This document shows, in pieces, positions 42,229 through 50,643 of a stretch of DNA of 64,000 bases (positions are counted from its first letter, which is position 1; every line of letters starts with the position of its first letter). The notes under the pieces are model-generated. The model did not search any database and was not told the DNA's origin. It saw only the letters and a list, made by a program, of their open reading frames with translations. Position numbers and translations under genes: made by a program. The stretch lies in contig JBEONO010000001.1 in NCBI GenBank assembly GCA_040544425.1, positions 310,001-374,000 of the forward strand. The letters run 5' to 3'. The stretch comes from Solimicrobium sp040544425 (GTDB taxonomy: Bacteria; Pseudomonadota; Gammaproteobacteria; Burkholderiales; Burkholderiaceae_D).

Positions 42229-44061
42229 ATGTCAAATTCTAAACGCGCCATCCGCAACATCGCGATCATCGCCCACGTCGATCACGGTAAAACTACTCTC
42301 GTTGATCAGTTACTTCGTCAATCAGGCACATTCCGTGATAATCAGCAGGTTGATACTCGCGTGATGGATTCCAACGATATTGAAAAAGAACGTGGTATCA
42401 CGATTCTGGCCAAGAATTGTGCTGTTGAATACAAAGGTATTCATATCAATATCGTCGACACACCTGGCCATGCCGATTTCGGTGGTGAAGTGGAGCGTGT
42501 TTTGTCGATGGTAGACAGTGTCCTGTTGCTGGTTGATGCGGTGGATGGACCGATGCCACAGACGCGCTTCGTAACGCGTAAAGCACTGGCGCTCGGACTG
42601 AAACCGATCGTGGTGGTCAACAAGGTTGATCGTCCAAGTGCGCGCACTGAATGGGTCGTTAATCAGACTTTTGAATTGTTCGATAAATTGGGCGCTTCTG
42701 ATGAACAGCTGGACTTCCCGGTGGTATTCGCTTCCGCTTTGAATGGTTACGCCAGCCTGGACCCAGAGGTACGTGAAGGTAATATGGATCCCCTGTTTGA
42801 CGCAATTTTGCGTCACGTGCCAGCGCGCGAAGACAATCAGGATGGTCCGCTGCAATTACAGATTTCTTCTCTCGATTACAACTCCTACGTCGGTAAAATC
42901 GGGATTGGCCGCATCACTCGCGGCCGTGCCAGAGCGTTGCAGGACGTGATCATCATGGATGGTCCGGAAGGCACGCCAAGACGCGCCCGTATCAATCAGG
43001 TACTCAATTTCAAGGGTCTGGAGCGCGTTCAGGTTGATGAAGCCGTAGCAGGCGATATCGTTTTGATTAACGGCATTGAAGAGCTGGGCATTGGTACTAC
43101 CGTCTGCGCCATCGATACGCCCGATGCATTACCAATGTTAAAAGTCGACGAACCGACTCTGAACATGAACTTCATGGTGAACAATTCACCATTGGCCGGT
43201 CGTGAAGGCAAGTTCGTCACCAGCCGTCAGATCCGGGATCGTTTGGATCGCGAACTGAAGGCCAATGTGGCGTTGCGCGTTGCTGATACTGGTGACGATA
43301 CAACGTTTGAAGTTTCGGGTCGCGGCGAATTGCATCTGACGATTCTGATCGAAAATATGCGTCGTGAAGGTTACGAACTGGCTGTGTCGCGTCCGCGCGT
43401 GGTATTTAAAATGGTCGATGGCGTACGTCATGAACCGTATGAAATGCTGTCGGTCGACGTTGAAGAAACCAACCAGGGCGGTGTGATGGAAGAATTGGGT
43501 CGCCGTCGTGGCGACCTGCAGGATATGCAACCTGATGGTAAAGGCCGGGTTCGTCTGGAATATCGTATTCCTGCACGTGGTCTGATCGGTTTTCAGGGCG
43601 AATTCATGACTCTGACGCGCGGCACTGGTTTGATGAGTCACGTGTTTGACGAGTACGCTCCGGTTGATACCAGCCGTGGTGAAATGGCTGGCCGTCGCAA
43701 CGGTGTGTTGATCTCACAGGACGATGGCGCAGCGGTTGCTTATGCAATCTGGAAATTGCAGGATCGCGGTCGCATGTTTGTGTCGCACAATGATCCGGTC
43801 TATGAAGGCATGATTATCGGTATTCATTCGCGTGACAATGATCTGGTTGTGAACCCGATCAAAGGCAAGCAGCTGACCAACGTGCGTTCATCCGGTACCG
43901 ATGAAGCGGTGCGCCTGGTGCCGCCAATCCAGATGTCTTTGGAATACGCGGTTGAGTTTATCGATGATGATGAGCTGGTAGAAATTACACCGAAGAGCAT
44001 TCGTTTGCGCAAGCGCTATTTGAAAGAGCACGAACGTAAAAAAGCGTCGCGCGATTCGTAA
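42229..44061 (+). CDS. typA: Ribosome-associated GTPase TypA/BipA
   Basis: The 610-residue translational GTPase carries AHVDHGKT at residues 15-22, the effector/G2 region RGITILAKN, DTPGHADF and NKVDRP, EF-G-like domains II, III and V, and the BipA-specific C-terminal domain ending in a Lys/Arg-rich tail. It acts in ribosome assembly and stress responses. A strong terminator at 44081-44119 ends the transcript. Confidence 0.97.
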   Translation: MSNSKRAIRNIAIIAHVDHGKTTLVDQLLRQSGTFRDNQQVDTRVMDSNDIEKERGITILAKNCAVEYKGIHINIVDTPGHADFGGEVERVLSMVDSVLLLVDAVDGPMPQTRFVTRKALALGLKPIVVVNKVDRPSARTEWVVNQTFELFDKLGASDEQLDFPVVFASALNGYASLDPEVREGNMDPLFDAILRHVPAREDNQDGPLQLQISSLDYNSYVGKIGIGRITRGRARALQDVIIMDGPEGTPRRARINQVLNFKGLERVQVDEAVAGDIVLINGIEELGIGTTVCAIDTPDALPMLKVDEPTLNMNFMVNNSPLAGREGKFVTSRQIRDRLDRELKANVALRVADTGDDTTFEVSGRGELHLTILIENMRREGYELAVSRPRVVFKMVDGVRHEPYEMLSVDVEETNQGGVMEELGRRRGDLQDMQPDGKGRVRLEYRIPARGLIGFQGEFMTLTRGTGLMSHVFDEYAPVDTSRGEMAGRRNGVLISQDDGAAVAYAIWKLQDRGRMFVSHNDPVYEGMIIGIHSRDNDLVVNPIKGKQLTNVRSSGTDEAVRLVPPIQMSLEYAVEFIDDDELVEITPKSIRLRKRYLKEHERKKASRDS

Positions 44062-44080
44062 TAATTTTTCGTGTCATGTA

Positions 44081-44119
44081 AAAAAGCCCGACAGTAATTA
44101 AACTGGCGGGTTTTTTTTA
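44081..44119. terminator. Bidirectional terminator between typA and elbB
   Basis: GCCCGACAGT and ACTGGCGGGT arms pair with one mismatch around AATTAA, flanked by A-run and T-run on the two sides, so it can serve both convergent genes. Confidence 0.88.
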
Positions 44120-44127
44120 TGTGCGCT

Positions 44128-44790
44128 TTAGTCAGACTTGATTAACGCTAAAGTTGCCTCAACCGCAGCCTCAATGCCCGCTGCAGCTTCCGCGATATTG
44201 TGCGCCAGCATATAAGCTGGCGTGCTGACCAGATTGCGACTGGAATCTACAACAAATTCCTGCACCGGACAATCGACGTGCTCGCCACCCATCTCTTCAA
44301 TTGCTTGCGCGGTATTTTGATCATTACCGATTGTCAGCTTCACGTTTTCGCCGTAAATACGCGGCAGCATCGCCGGGGCAATGCAGATATAACAGGCCGG
44401 CTTGTTGGCCGCCGCGATCGCTTTTGCAAAGCGCAGTACGTCGTCCTGAATTTGACATGCGCTTCCCTGAAAAGCAAAGTCGGAGAGATTTTTGGCAGCG
44501 CCAAAGCCGCCCGGAAAAAACACTGCCGCGTAGTCATGCACGTCTGCATCTGCGATATCGATTATGTCGCCACGCGCAAGACGCGCCGCCTCGACCAACA
44601 CGTTGCGCGTCTCACCTTCGGTGACCTGGCCAGTCAAATGATTGACCACATGCGCCTGATTGATGTTGGGTGCCATGCATTGATAGGAAACACCGGCACA
44701 CGATAATGCCAACATCGTGATCACGCTTTCATGAATCTCAGAGCCATCGAATACACCACATCCGGATAATACGACTGCTACTTTCATCAT
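44128..44790 (-). CDS. elbB: Isoprenoid biosynthesis glyoxalase ElbB
   Basis: The 220-residue protein belongs to the DJ-1/PfpI superfamily. It opens with VAVVLSGCGVFDGSEIHES and has FFPGGFGAAKNLSDFA and the nucleophile region CYICIAPAM. ElbB has weak glyoxalase activity and is linked to isoprenoid metabolism in the literature; the true substrate is uncertain. AAGGA lies four bases before the first of two adjacent ATGs (44790). Confidence 0.92.
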   Translation of the reverse strand: MMKVAVVLSGCGVFDGSEIHESVITMLALSCAGVSYQCMAPNINQAHVVNHLTGQVTEGETRNVLVEAARLARGDIIDIADADVHDYAAVFFPGGFGAAKNLSDFAFQGSACQIQDDVLRFAKAIAAANKPACYICIAPAMLPRIYGENVKLTIGNDQNTAQAIEEMGGEHVDCPVQEFVVDSSRNLVSTPAYMLAHNIAEAAAGIEAAVEATLALIKSD

Positions 44791-44840
44791 GTATTCCTTG
44801 AGACAGTAAATTTATCGGAGAACCAAGGGCTGAAATTCTA

Positions 44841-46394
44841 TCAAGGTTTTTCTATGCGTTTGAAATCGCGAAATCGGAATCCCATGGCAAGCAGACTGGC
44901 AAAATAAATTGTCATACACGAGATCAACACGCCAGCCAGTGAGAGCGCCCGATAAAACGAGTGACTCTGCATGGCAATCCAGTCAAACTGGGCAGACAGG
45001 AACAGGGCGACACCTGCCATTAATACCAGCGCCACAAATTGTTTTGCGAAAAACAGAAACCAGCCCGGTTTGGGTTCGTAAATGCCGTGACGTCTTAGTA
45101 AAAAAAATAAGAAGCCGGCATTGAAGCATGCTCCCAAACCAACGGATAAAGCCAATCCTACATGTGCCAGGCGCGGTATGAAAATCAGATTCATGAGCTG
45201 AACCGCGATCATCACCCCGACCGCAATTTTGACTGGCGTCTTAATGTTTTGTCTGGCATAAAAACCAGGTGCTAGAATTTTCACCAGGATCAGGCCAATC
45301 AAGCCAACACCGTAGGCAATTAATGCATGGCTGGTCTGGATAAGCGCCGTGGTATCGAATTTTCCGTTATGAAACAGCACGGCCGTAATGGGTATGGATA
45401 AGGTTGCCAGTCCAACTGCCGCAGGCAGCGCGAGCAGAAAGGTCAGCCGTAACCCCCAGTCGAGCAGTGAGGAATATTCTTCATGGTCATTTTGCGAGTG
45501 GGCACGCGATAGACTGGGCAATAAAATGGTTCCCAGCGCAACGCCTAATAAAGCGGTCGGGAATTCCATCAATCGATCTGCATAAGTGAGCCATGAAACG
45601 CTGCCAGTCACCAATCGAGAGGCGATATTGGTGTTAATGAGTATGCTGATCTGTGAGGCAGATACAGCAAATATGGCTGGAGCCATGTTGCGCAATACGC
45701 GTTTGACGCCTGGGTCTTGCAGCGACTGCAATGGCCGCAGTGAAATGCGCGGCAACATGCCAATTTTCATTAAGTATGGGAACTGTATTGCGAGTTGTAG
45801 TATGCCACCTAAAACAACCGCGACAGCCAACGCATAAATTGGCGTCTGAAAAAATTTGACCAACACCACTGAGCCAAAAATCGACGCGAGATTGAACAAT
45901 ACCGGAGTAAATGCAGGAATCCTGAATTCGCGCCAGGTGTTTAAAATACCGCCGGCCAGAGCCACCAGAGAAATTAATGCGATGTATGGAAACATGATTC
46001 GGGTCATGACGACCGTTGCGTTGAATTTTTCAGGGAAATCCACGTAACCGCTAGCCAGCGCATAAACAATGGCTGGCGCTGCAATGACTCCAAGAATACT
46101 GGTCAGCACCAGTGCCCAGGTCAGTAAGGTGCCAACCGCATCAACCAGGGATTTGGTAGCGTTCTGGCCCTTCTGGTTGTGGTATTCCGAGAGAATCGGC
46201 ACAAACGCCTGGGAAAATGCCCCTTCTGCAAAAATGCGCCGCAAAAAATTGGGAATGCGAAACGCGATATTGTAGGCGTCGGAGTAAGCGGTGGCGCCAA
46301 AAGCATGGGCTATCAGCATTTCGCGAAGTAGGCCGGTGATGCGTGACAACATCGTCATGCTACCAATAGTAGCGAGGGTTTTAAGCAGGTTCAT
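44841..46394 (-). CDS. murJ: Lipid II flippase MurJ
   Basis: The 517-residue polytopic protein has about 14 membrane helices and the MurJ hallmarks at the start: MLSRITGLLREMLIAHAFG, SDAYNIAFRIPNFLRRIFAEG and FSQAFVPILSEY. It flips lipid II across the inner membrane for peptidoglycan synthesis. Divergent from rpsT; a TATAAT immediately upstream suggests a very short leader. Confidence 0.96.
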   Translation of the reverse strand: MNLLKTLATIGSMTMLSRITGLLREMLIAHAFGATAYSDAYNIAFRIPNFLRRIFAEGAFSQAFVPILSEYHNQKGQNATKSLVDAVGTLLTWALVLTSILGVIAAPAIVYALASGYVDFPEKFNATVVMTRIMFPYIALISLVALAGGILNTWREFRIPAFTPVLFNLASIFGSVVLVKFFQTPIYALAVAVVLGGILQLAIQFPYLMKIGMLPRISLRPLQSLQDPGVKRVLRNMAPAIFAVSASQISILINTNIASRLVTGSVSWLTYADRLMEFPTALLGVALGTILLPSLSRAHSQNDHEEYSSLLDWGLRLTFLLALPAAVGLATLSIPITAVLFHNGKFDTTALIQTSHALIAYGVGLIGLILVKILAPGFYARQNIKTPVKIAVGVMIAVQLMNLIFIPRLAHVGLALSVGLGACFNAGFLFFLLRRHGIYEPKPGWFLFFAKQFVALVLMAGVALFLSAQFDWIAMQSHSFYRALSLAGVLISCMTIYFASLLAMGFRFRDFKRIEKP

Positions 46395-46402
46395 GGAGCG
46401 GC

Positions 46403-46433
46403 ATTATAACGGCGTGGCGTATTTTTTTGTAAA
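46403..46433 (-). promoter_or_regulatory. Candidate murJ promoter giving a near-leaderless mRNA
   Basis: On the minus strand TATAAT (46408-46403) lies nine bases before the murJ ATG; a TTTACA (46433-46428) stands 19 bases further up, or TTACAA at 18 bases. Transcription would start one to three bases before the start codon. Confidence 0.5.
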
Positions 46434-46490
46434 GAAGCAACTTAATCCCAATTTTTCAGTGCAAATTTGAAGTTGCAGACAAGGCACTTG

Positions 46491-46519
46491 TTGTATCTTC
46501 AAAAAAAATCCATTACAAT
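46491..46519 (+). promoter_or_regulatory. Promoter of rpsT
   Basis: TTGTAT (46491-46496) and TACAAT (46514-46519) are 17 bases apart, about 70 bases before the rpsT start. The leader is long enough for S20 autoregulation, though no specific fold was identified. Confidence 0.6.
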
Positions 46520-46587
46520 AGCGAGCTGTACAGAATTCTACGACCTTCGCAGTTTGCGTCGGCAATTGATATAGTTTAGGAACTTTC

Positions 46588-46851
46588 ATGGCAAATACCG
46601 CACAAGCACGTAAACGTGCTCGTCAAGCAGTAAAACAAAACGCGCACAACTCCAGTCAGCGTTCAACTTTACGTACTGCAATCAAAGCAGTTCGTAAGGC
46701 AATTATGGCCGGCGACAAAGCAGCTGCAACATCAATATTCCAGACTTCAATGTCGACTATTGATAGCATCGCGGATAAAAAAATTATCCACAAAAACAAA
46801 GCTGCCCGTCATAAAAGCCGTTTGTCTGCTGCTTTAAAAGCACTGGCTTAA
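46588..46851 (+). CDS. rpsT: 30S ribosomal protein S20
   Basis: The 87-residue, Lys/Arg/Ala-rich helical protein opens MANTAQARKRARQAVKQNAH, as S20 does, and has IIHKNKAARHKSRLSAALK near its end. It binds 16S rRNA early in assembly. A terminator follows at 46931-46963. Confidence 0.98.
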   Translation: MANTAQARKRARQAVKQNAHNSSQRSTLRTAIKAVRKAIMAGDKAAATSIFQTSMSTIDSIADKKIIHKNKAARHKSRLSAALKALA

Positions 46852-46930
46852 ATTAATAAAGTATCGCCAGCGATACTCCAAGTTTGTAGCCATTTGCCTT
46901 TCTGATCTGGAAAGGCGCAGCAAAAATACA

Positions 46931-46963
46931 AAAAACCACATGATTTTATTCGTGTGGTTTTTT
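46931..46963. terminator. Terminator between rpsT and the DUF192 gene
   Basis: AAAAACCACA and TGTGGTTTTT arms with a 12-base loop; A and T runs on both sides allow use by both convergent genes. Confidence 0.85.
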
Positions 46964-46983
46964 GTCGTCCAGACCCTCAGGTA

Positions 46984-47418
46984 TTAATTCAACTTGCCAA
47001 TTTTGGTGCCGGGTTTGATTCCCTTGTGCTTGAACCATTCTGCGCTCATTTCCAATGCATACAGTGCCGGTTCGACTGCGCAATGGTTGGTCTCGGTTTG
47101 CGGCAGCATTTCTTCAATATTAAGAATTACGCCATTCTTGTCAAGGAACGCAACCGACAGCGGCAACAGCGTATTTTTCATCCACATGCAGTACTTGAAT
47201 GGGCGGTCGAAAATAAACATCATCCCCTCATTCGGGCCCAACGCTTTCCGGTTCATTAAGCCTAATTCACGCTGTGGCTCAGTCGAAGCCACTTCGGCCT
47301 GGATTACATAAATCCCCGCCGTGAACTGAGTGACCGGTAATTTTTGCTGCGCATTTGCTGTCGAGAACGCGAGACCTGACAGTACTGTGCATAAAACACG
47401 TTTCGTTAAAATTTGCAT
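46984..47418 (-). CDS. Secreted DUF192 family protein
   Basis: The 144-residue protein has a signal peptide (cleavage after ANAQ, about residue 24) and the DUF192 core: ELGLMNRKALGPNEGMMFIF, KYCMWMKNTLLPLSVAF and the EMLPQTE segment. DUF192 proteins are periplasmic or secreted and of unknown function. It stands alone between rpsT and rluE. Confidence 0.88.
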   Translation of the reverse strand: MQILTKRVLCTVLSGLAFSTANAQQKLPVTQFTAGIYVIQAEVASTEPQRELGLMNRKALGPNEGMMFIFDRPFKYCMWMKNTLLPLSVAFLDKNGVILNIEEMLPQTETNHCAVEPALYALEMSAEWFKHKGIKPGTKIGKLN

Positions 47419-47483
47419 AATCGTGGGTGGGCTTAAGTTTGAAATTTCGAAGCATGGAGAATACCCTGCCTTTTAATCGGGCG

Positions 47484-48038
47484 CTAGTGGCCAGTTGCTT
47501 CCAATTCGATCCATTCTCCGGGTAATAAAGGGTGGCTCGCTAGCGAATAACGACCAATTGCGCTGCGAATCAGCCGCAAGGTTGGCAAGTCTATGGCGGC
47601 AGTCATACGCCTTACCTGACGGTTTTTACCCTCTTTCAGCGTGATTGCCAACCAGCTGGTTGGCTTGTCAAACCTGGTTCTGATCGGCGGATTGCGCGGC
47701 CAAATCCACTCTGGTTCATGAATTCGTTGTGCCTCACACGGTTGGGTAACGAAATCTCCCAAATCAATGGGCGAGCGCAAAGACTGCAACTGTTCCGGGC
47801 TTGGCACTCCTTCAACTTGAACAAGATAGGTTTTTGATTCCTTGTGGTCGGGATGACTGATTTTGTGCTGAAGTTGACCATCATCAGTCAGCAACATCAA
47901 GCCTTCGCTATCGGCATCAAGTCTGCCAGCTGGATAGATTCCCGGTATGGAAATGAAGTTGGCAAGAGTGGGACGGGTTTCATGAGGCGAAAACTGGCTC
48001 ATCACCTGAAAGGGTTTATTGAATAGAATTAATTTCAT
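47484..48038 (-). CDS. rluE: 23S rRNA pseudouridine synthase RluE
   Basis: The 184-residue protein is a short RsuA-family synthase without an S4 domain, as RluE is. It has ILFNKPFQVMSQFSP, the catalytic GRLDADSEGL with Asp41, and LKEGKNRQVRRMTAAI. It modifies U2457 (E. coli numbering) of 23S rRNA by family knowledge. It is divergent from icd. Confidence 0.9.
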   Translation of the reverse strand: MKLILFNKPFQVMSQFSPHETRPTLANFISIPGIYPAGRLDADSEGLMLLTDDGQLQHKISHPDHKESKTYLVQVEGVPSPEQLQSLRSPIDLGDFVTQPCEAQRIHEPEWIWPRNPPIRTRFDKPTSWLAITLKEGKNRQVRRMTAAIDLPTLRLIRSAIGRYSLASHPLLPGEWIELEATGH

Positions 48039-48330
48039 GGAAATGCCGCCGGGATTAAAATGCCGACAGATGTTAACATGCGTCGCTGAATTCGCCGTTG
48101 AATTTTATGGCGCCTGGTAAAATTCTGGTGCATAATGTGAAATCTATGTCATGTGTCTTATACAAGAGTGCAGTTCAATAAATGTTAATTCACTATGATT
48201 AAATCAAAATCGTGCAATTTATTGTTCTGTGTATACAATAAGAAAGTTCTCAAACAGTAAGCTTCAAGCAGCTACTCAGTTCTTTCCTGTTTTTGCCCCA
48301 ATTTATGTTCGCCCCACATCGGAGAATGCA

Positions 48331-49584
48331 ATGTACCAACACATCAAAGTACCTGCCGACGGTCAAAAGATTACCGTCAATGCTGATTTTTCACTCAATG
48401 TTCCAAACAACCCGATCATTCCATATATCGAAGGTGATGGCACTGGTATTGATATCAGTCCAGTAATGATTAAGGTGATTGATGCTGCCGTGGCAAAAGC
48501 CTATGGCGGGAAACGTCAGATCAGCTGGATGGAAATTTACGCTGGTGAAAAATCGACACAAGTGTATGGTCCGGATGTCTGGTTGCCGGAAGAAACTTTG
48601 CGCGTGTTGAAAGATTATGTCGTTTCAATTAAAGGTCCATTGACGACGCCAGTCGGTGGCGGCATCCGCTCATTGAATGTGGCATTGCGTCAGGAGCTGG
48701 ATCTGTATGTCTGCCTGCGTCCGGTCCGTTATTTTACCGGTGTTCCTTCACCGGTGCGGGAGCCTGAAAAAACCGATATGGTGATTTTCCGGGAAAATTC
48801 AGAAGACATTTACGCCGGTATCGAATTTCAGGAGGGGTCTGCACAGGTTAAAAAACTGATCGATTTCCTGGTAAGCGAAATGGGTGTGAAAAAAATCCGT
48901 TTTCCTGAAACTTCAGGGATTGGCATTAAACCGGTATCGATTGAGGGTACGGAACGTTTGGTGCGCAAAGCGATTCAATATGCAATCGACAATGACAAGC
49001 CTTCAGTGACTATCGTCCACAAAGGCAATATCATGAAATACACCGAGGGTGGCTTCCGTGATTGGGCGTACGCATTGGCACAAAAAGAGTTTGGTGCTGA
49101 ACTGATTGATGGCGGCCCTTGGTGCAAATTTAAAAATCCTAAGACAGGCAAGGAAATCGTCGTCAAGGATTCGATCGCTGATGCTTTCTTGCAGCAAATC
49201 CTGTTACGTCCCGCTGAATACAGTGTCATCGCGACTTTGAACTTGAACGGGGATTACATTTCTGATGCGTTGGCCGCTCAGGTTGGTGGTATAGGTATTG
49301 CTCCAGGGGCCAATTTGTCTGATTCGATCGCGATGTTTGAAGCAACTCATGGCACAGCACCTAAATATGCCGGTAAAGACTACGTCAATCCAGGTTCATT
49401 GATCCTGTCTGCAGAAATGATGTTGCGTCACATGGGATGGCTGGAAGCAGCCGATTTGATTATCAGCTCAATGAGTAAATCGATTGCACAGAAAAAAGTT
49501 ACGTATGATTTTGCCCGATTGATGGAAGGCGCAACACAGGTATCGTGCTCCGGATTTGGCAATGTAATGATTGAAAATATGTAA
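48331..49584 (+). CDS. icd: NADP-dependent isocitrate dehydrogenase
   Basis: The 417-residue enzyme matches the E. coli Icd type: IPYIEGDGTGIDI, LTTPVGGGIRSLNVALRQ with the substrate/phosphorylation Ser114, HKGNIMKYTEG, the LNLNGDYISDALAAQVGG metal site and the NADP-binding ATHGTAPKYAGKDYVNP. It converts isocitrate to 2-oxoglutarate in the TCA cycle. ATG at 48331 has GGAGA upstream; an in-frame upstream extension lacks family similarity. No aceK is present here. Confidence 0.97.
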   Translation: MYQHIKVPADGQKITVNADFSLNVPNNPIIPYIEGDGTGIDISPVMIKVIDAAVAKAYGGKRQISWMEIYAGEKSTQVYGPDVWLPEETLRVLKDYVVSIKGPLTTPVGGGIRSLNVALRQELDLYVCLRPVRYFTGVPSPVREPEKTDMVIFRENSEDIYAGIEFQEGSAQVKKLIDFLVSEMGVKKIRFPETSGIGIKPVSIEGTERLVRKAIQYAIDNDKPSVTIVHKGNIMKYTEGGFRDWAYALAQKEFGAELIDGGPWCKFKNPKTGKEIVVKDSIADAFLQQILLRPAEYSVIATLNLNGDYISDALAAQVGGIGIAPGANLSDSIAMFEATHGTAPKYAGKDYVNPGSLILSAEMMLRHMGWLEAADLIISSMSKSIAQKKVTYDFARLMEGATQVSCSGFGNVMIENM

Positions 49585-49618
49585 GACGATGTGAGGATTT
49601 GAGGCACACAGCAACGTT

Positions 49619-49647
49619 AAAGACCGGAAGTATCCGGTCTTTTTTTA
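49619..49647 (+). terminator. Terminator of icd
   Basis: AAAGACCGGA and TCCGGTCTTT pair around AGTA, followed by more T residues, 34 bases after the icd stop. Confidence 0.92.
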
Positions 49648-49661
49648 TTATCACGCGCCGA

Positions 49662-49685
49662 TAAAAAAAGCTCCGCAAGCGGAGC
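49662..49685 (-). terminator. Terminator of the cold-shock gene
   Basis: GCTCCGC and GCGGAGC pair around a two-base AA turn; on the minus strand the stem is followed by seven T residues, 22 bases after the cspA-like stop. Confidence 0.9.
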
Positions 49686-49707
49686 GTTTCAACCTCAATC
49701 TATAAAA

Positions 49708-49911
49708 TCAAGGTGCTTGAATATTTGACGCTTGCTTACCCTTCGGCCCTTGTGTCACTTCGAATTGTACTTTTTGGCCTTCTTTAAGCGTTTTGAATCC
49801 ATTCATCTGGATTGCTGAGAAGTGTGCAAATAAATCCTCGCCGCCGTCGTCTGGAGTGATAAAGCCAAAGCCTTTTGAGTCATTAAACCATTTAACTGTG
49901 CCTGTTGCCAT
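49708..49911 (-). CDS. cspA: Cold-shock domain protein (CspA family)
   Basis: The 67-residue single-domain protein has both RNA-binding motifs, KGFGFI and DLFAHFSAI (RNP1 and RNP2 type), and opens MATGTVKWFNDSKGFG. It binds single-stranded RNA as a chaperone. ATG at 49911 is the family start; an upstream ATG at 49941 adds ten unlikely residues. A long AT-rich upstream region could act as a cold-responsive leader. The exact paralogue name is uncertain. Confidence 0.93.
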   Translation of the reverse strand: MATGTVKWFNDSKGFGFITPDDGGEDLFAHFSAIQMNGFKTLKEGQKVQFEVTQGPKGKQASNIQAP

Positions 49912-50334
49912 AATGCATCTTTCAGAAAATATCGAAAACACGAGCCGCGCCAGAAATTCAGCAGTTAGCCAAATCCTTCTAAACCTGCCCTCTCAGTATT
50001 AATGTGAAGAAAATATCTCATTAACAATTTCATTTTTGAGGGAATTATTAAGATTGTCAAGAATTTTCAGGGGCGCTCGAAAATTAGGACGGAATTATGT
50101 TCTGATTATTCGATTTAAACCGGTTTTTACCACACTTTCAGTGAAAATTTACAACACTAAACCGGTTGTTACATTTGAGTAATACGAATTGTAAAAAATA
50201 ATTAAATAATGAGGCAGCTATTGATGTTCAGCAATTTATCGCCATCTTTCAACAACGACGCCGCAGAGTATAAAAAATTGAATTACACTGCTTATTCAGA
50301 GCTTTGAATTGACCGAAAGCAGTTAAATTTATTT
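49912..50334. other. Divergent control region between cspA-like gene and clpS
   Basis: These 423 AT-rich bases carry no gene. They include the probable long leader of the cold-shock gene and two AAACCGGTT palindromes at 50117-50126 and 50159-50167. No sigma70 pair is convincing for clpS. Confidence 0.55.
50117..50167. promoter_or_regulatory. Paired AAACCGGTT palindromes, candidate operator
   Basis: AAACCGGTTT at 50117-50126 and AAACCGGTT at 50159-50167 begin 42 bases apart, four helical turns, and both are followed by T-rich TTAC. Equal phasing suggests a dimeric regulator binding both sites on one DNA face. The protein is unknown. Confidence 0.35.
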
Positions 50335-50643
50335 ATGGCAAATAAGCACGAAAATAGTACAGTGATAGAGCGGGAGGTGCAAAAGACAAAGGCTCCCTCT
50401 TTGTATCAGGTTGTTTTGTTGAATGATGACTATACGCCAATGGAATTTGTGGTGGTCGTAATTCAAGAGTATTTTAATAAAGATCGTGAAACGGCGATGC
50501 AAATTATGCTGAAGGTACATCGTGACGGTAAAGGCATATGTGGGGTATTCCCCAAAGATATTGCTGCTACAAAAGTTGATTTAGTAATGGCATATGCCAG
50601 GCAAGCAGGGCACCCCCTGCAATGTGTGATGGAGGAAGTATGA
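50335..50643 (+). CDS. clpS: ClpS adaptor protein
   Basis: The 102-residue protein has the ClpS core YQVVLLNDDYTPMEFVV, MLKVHRDGKGICGVF and the EV-type end. It delivers N-degron substrates to ClpAP. Its stop overlaps the clpA ATG, so the pair is translationally coupled. Confidence 0.96.
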   Translation: MANKHENSTVIEREVQKTKAPSLYQVVLLNDDYTPMEFVVVVIQEYFNKDRETAMQIMLKVHRDGKGICGVFPKDIAATKVDLVMAYARQAGHPLQCVMEEV

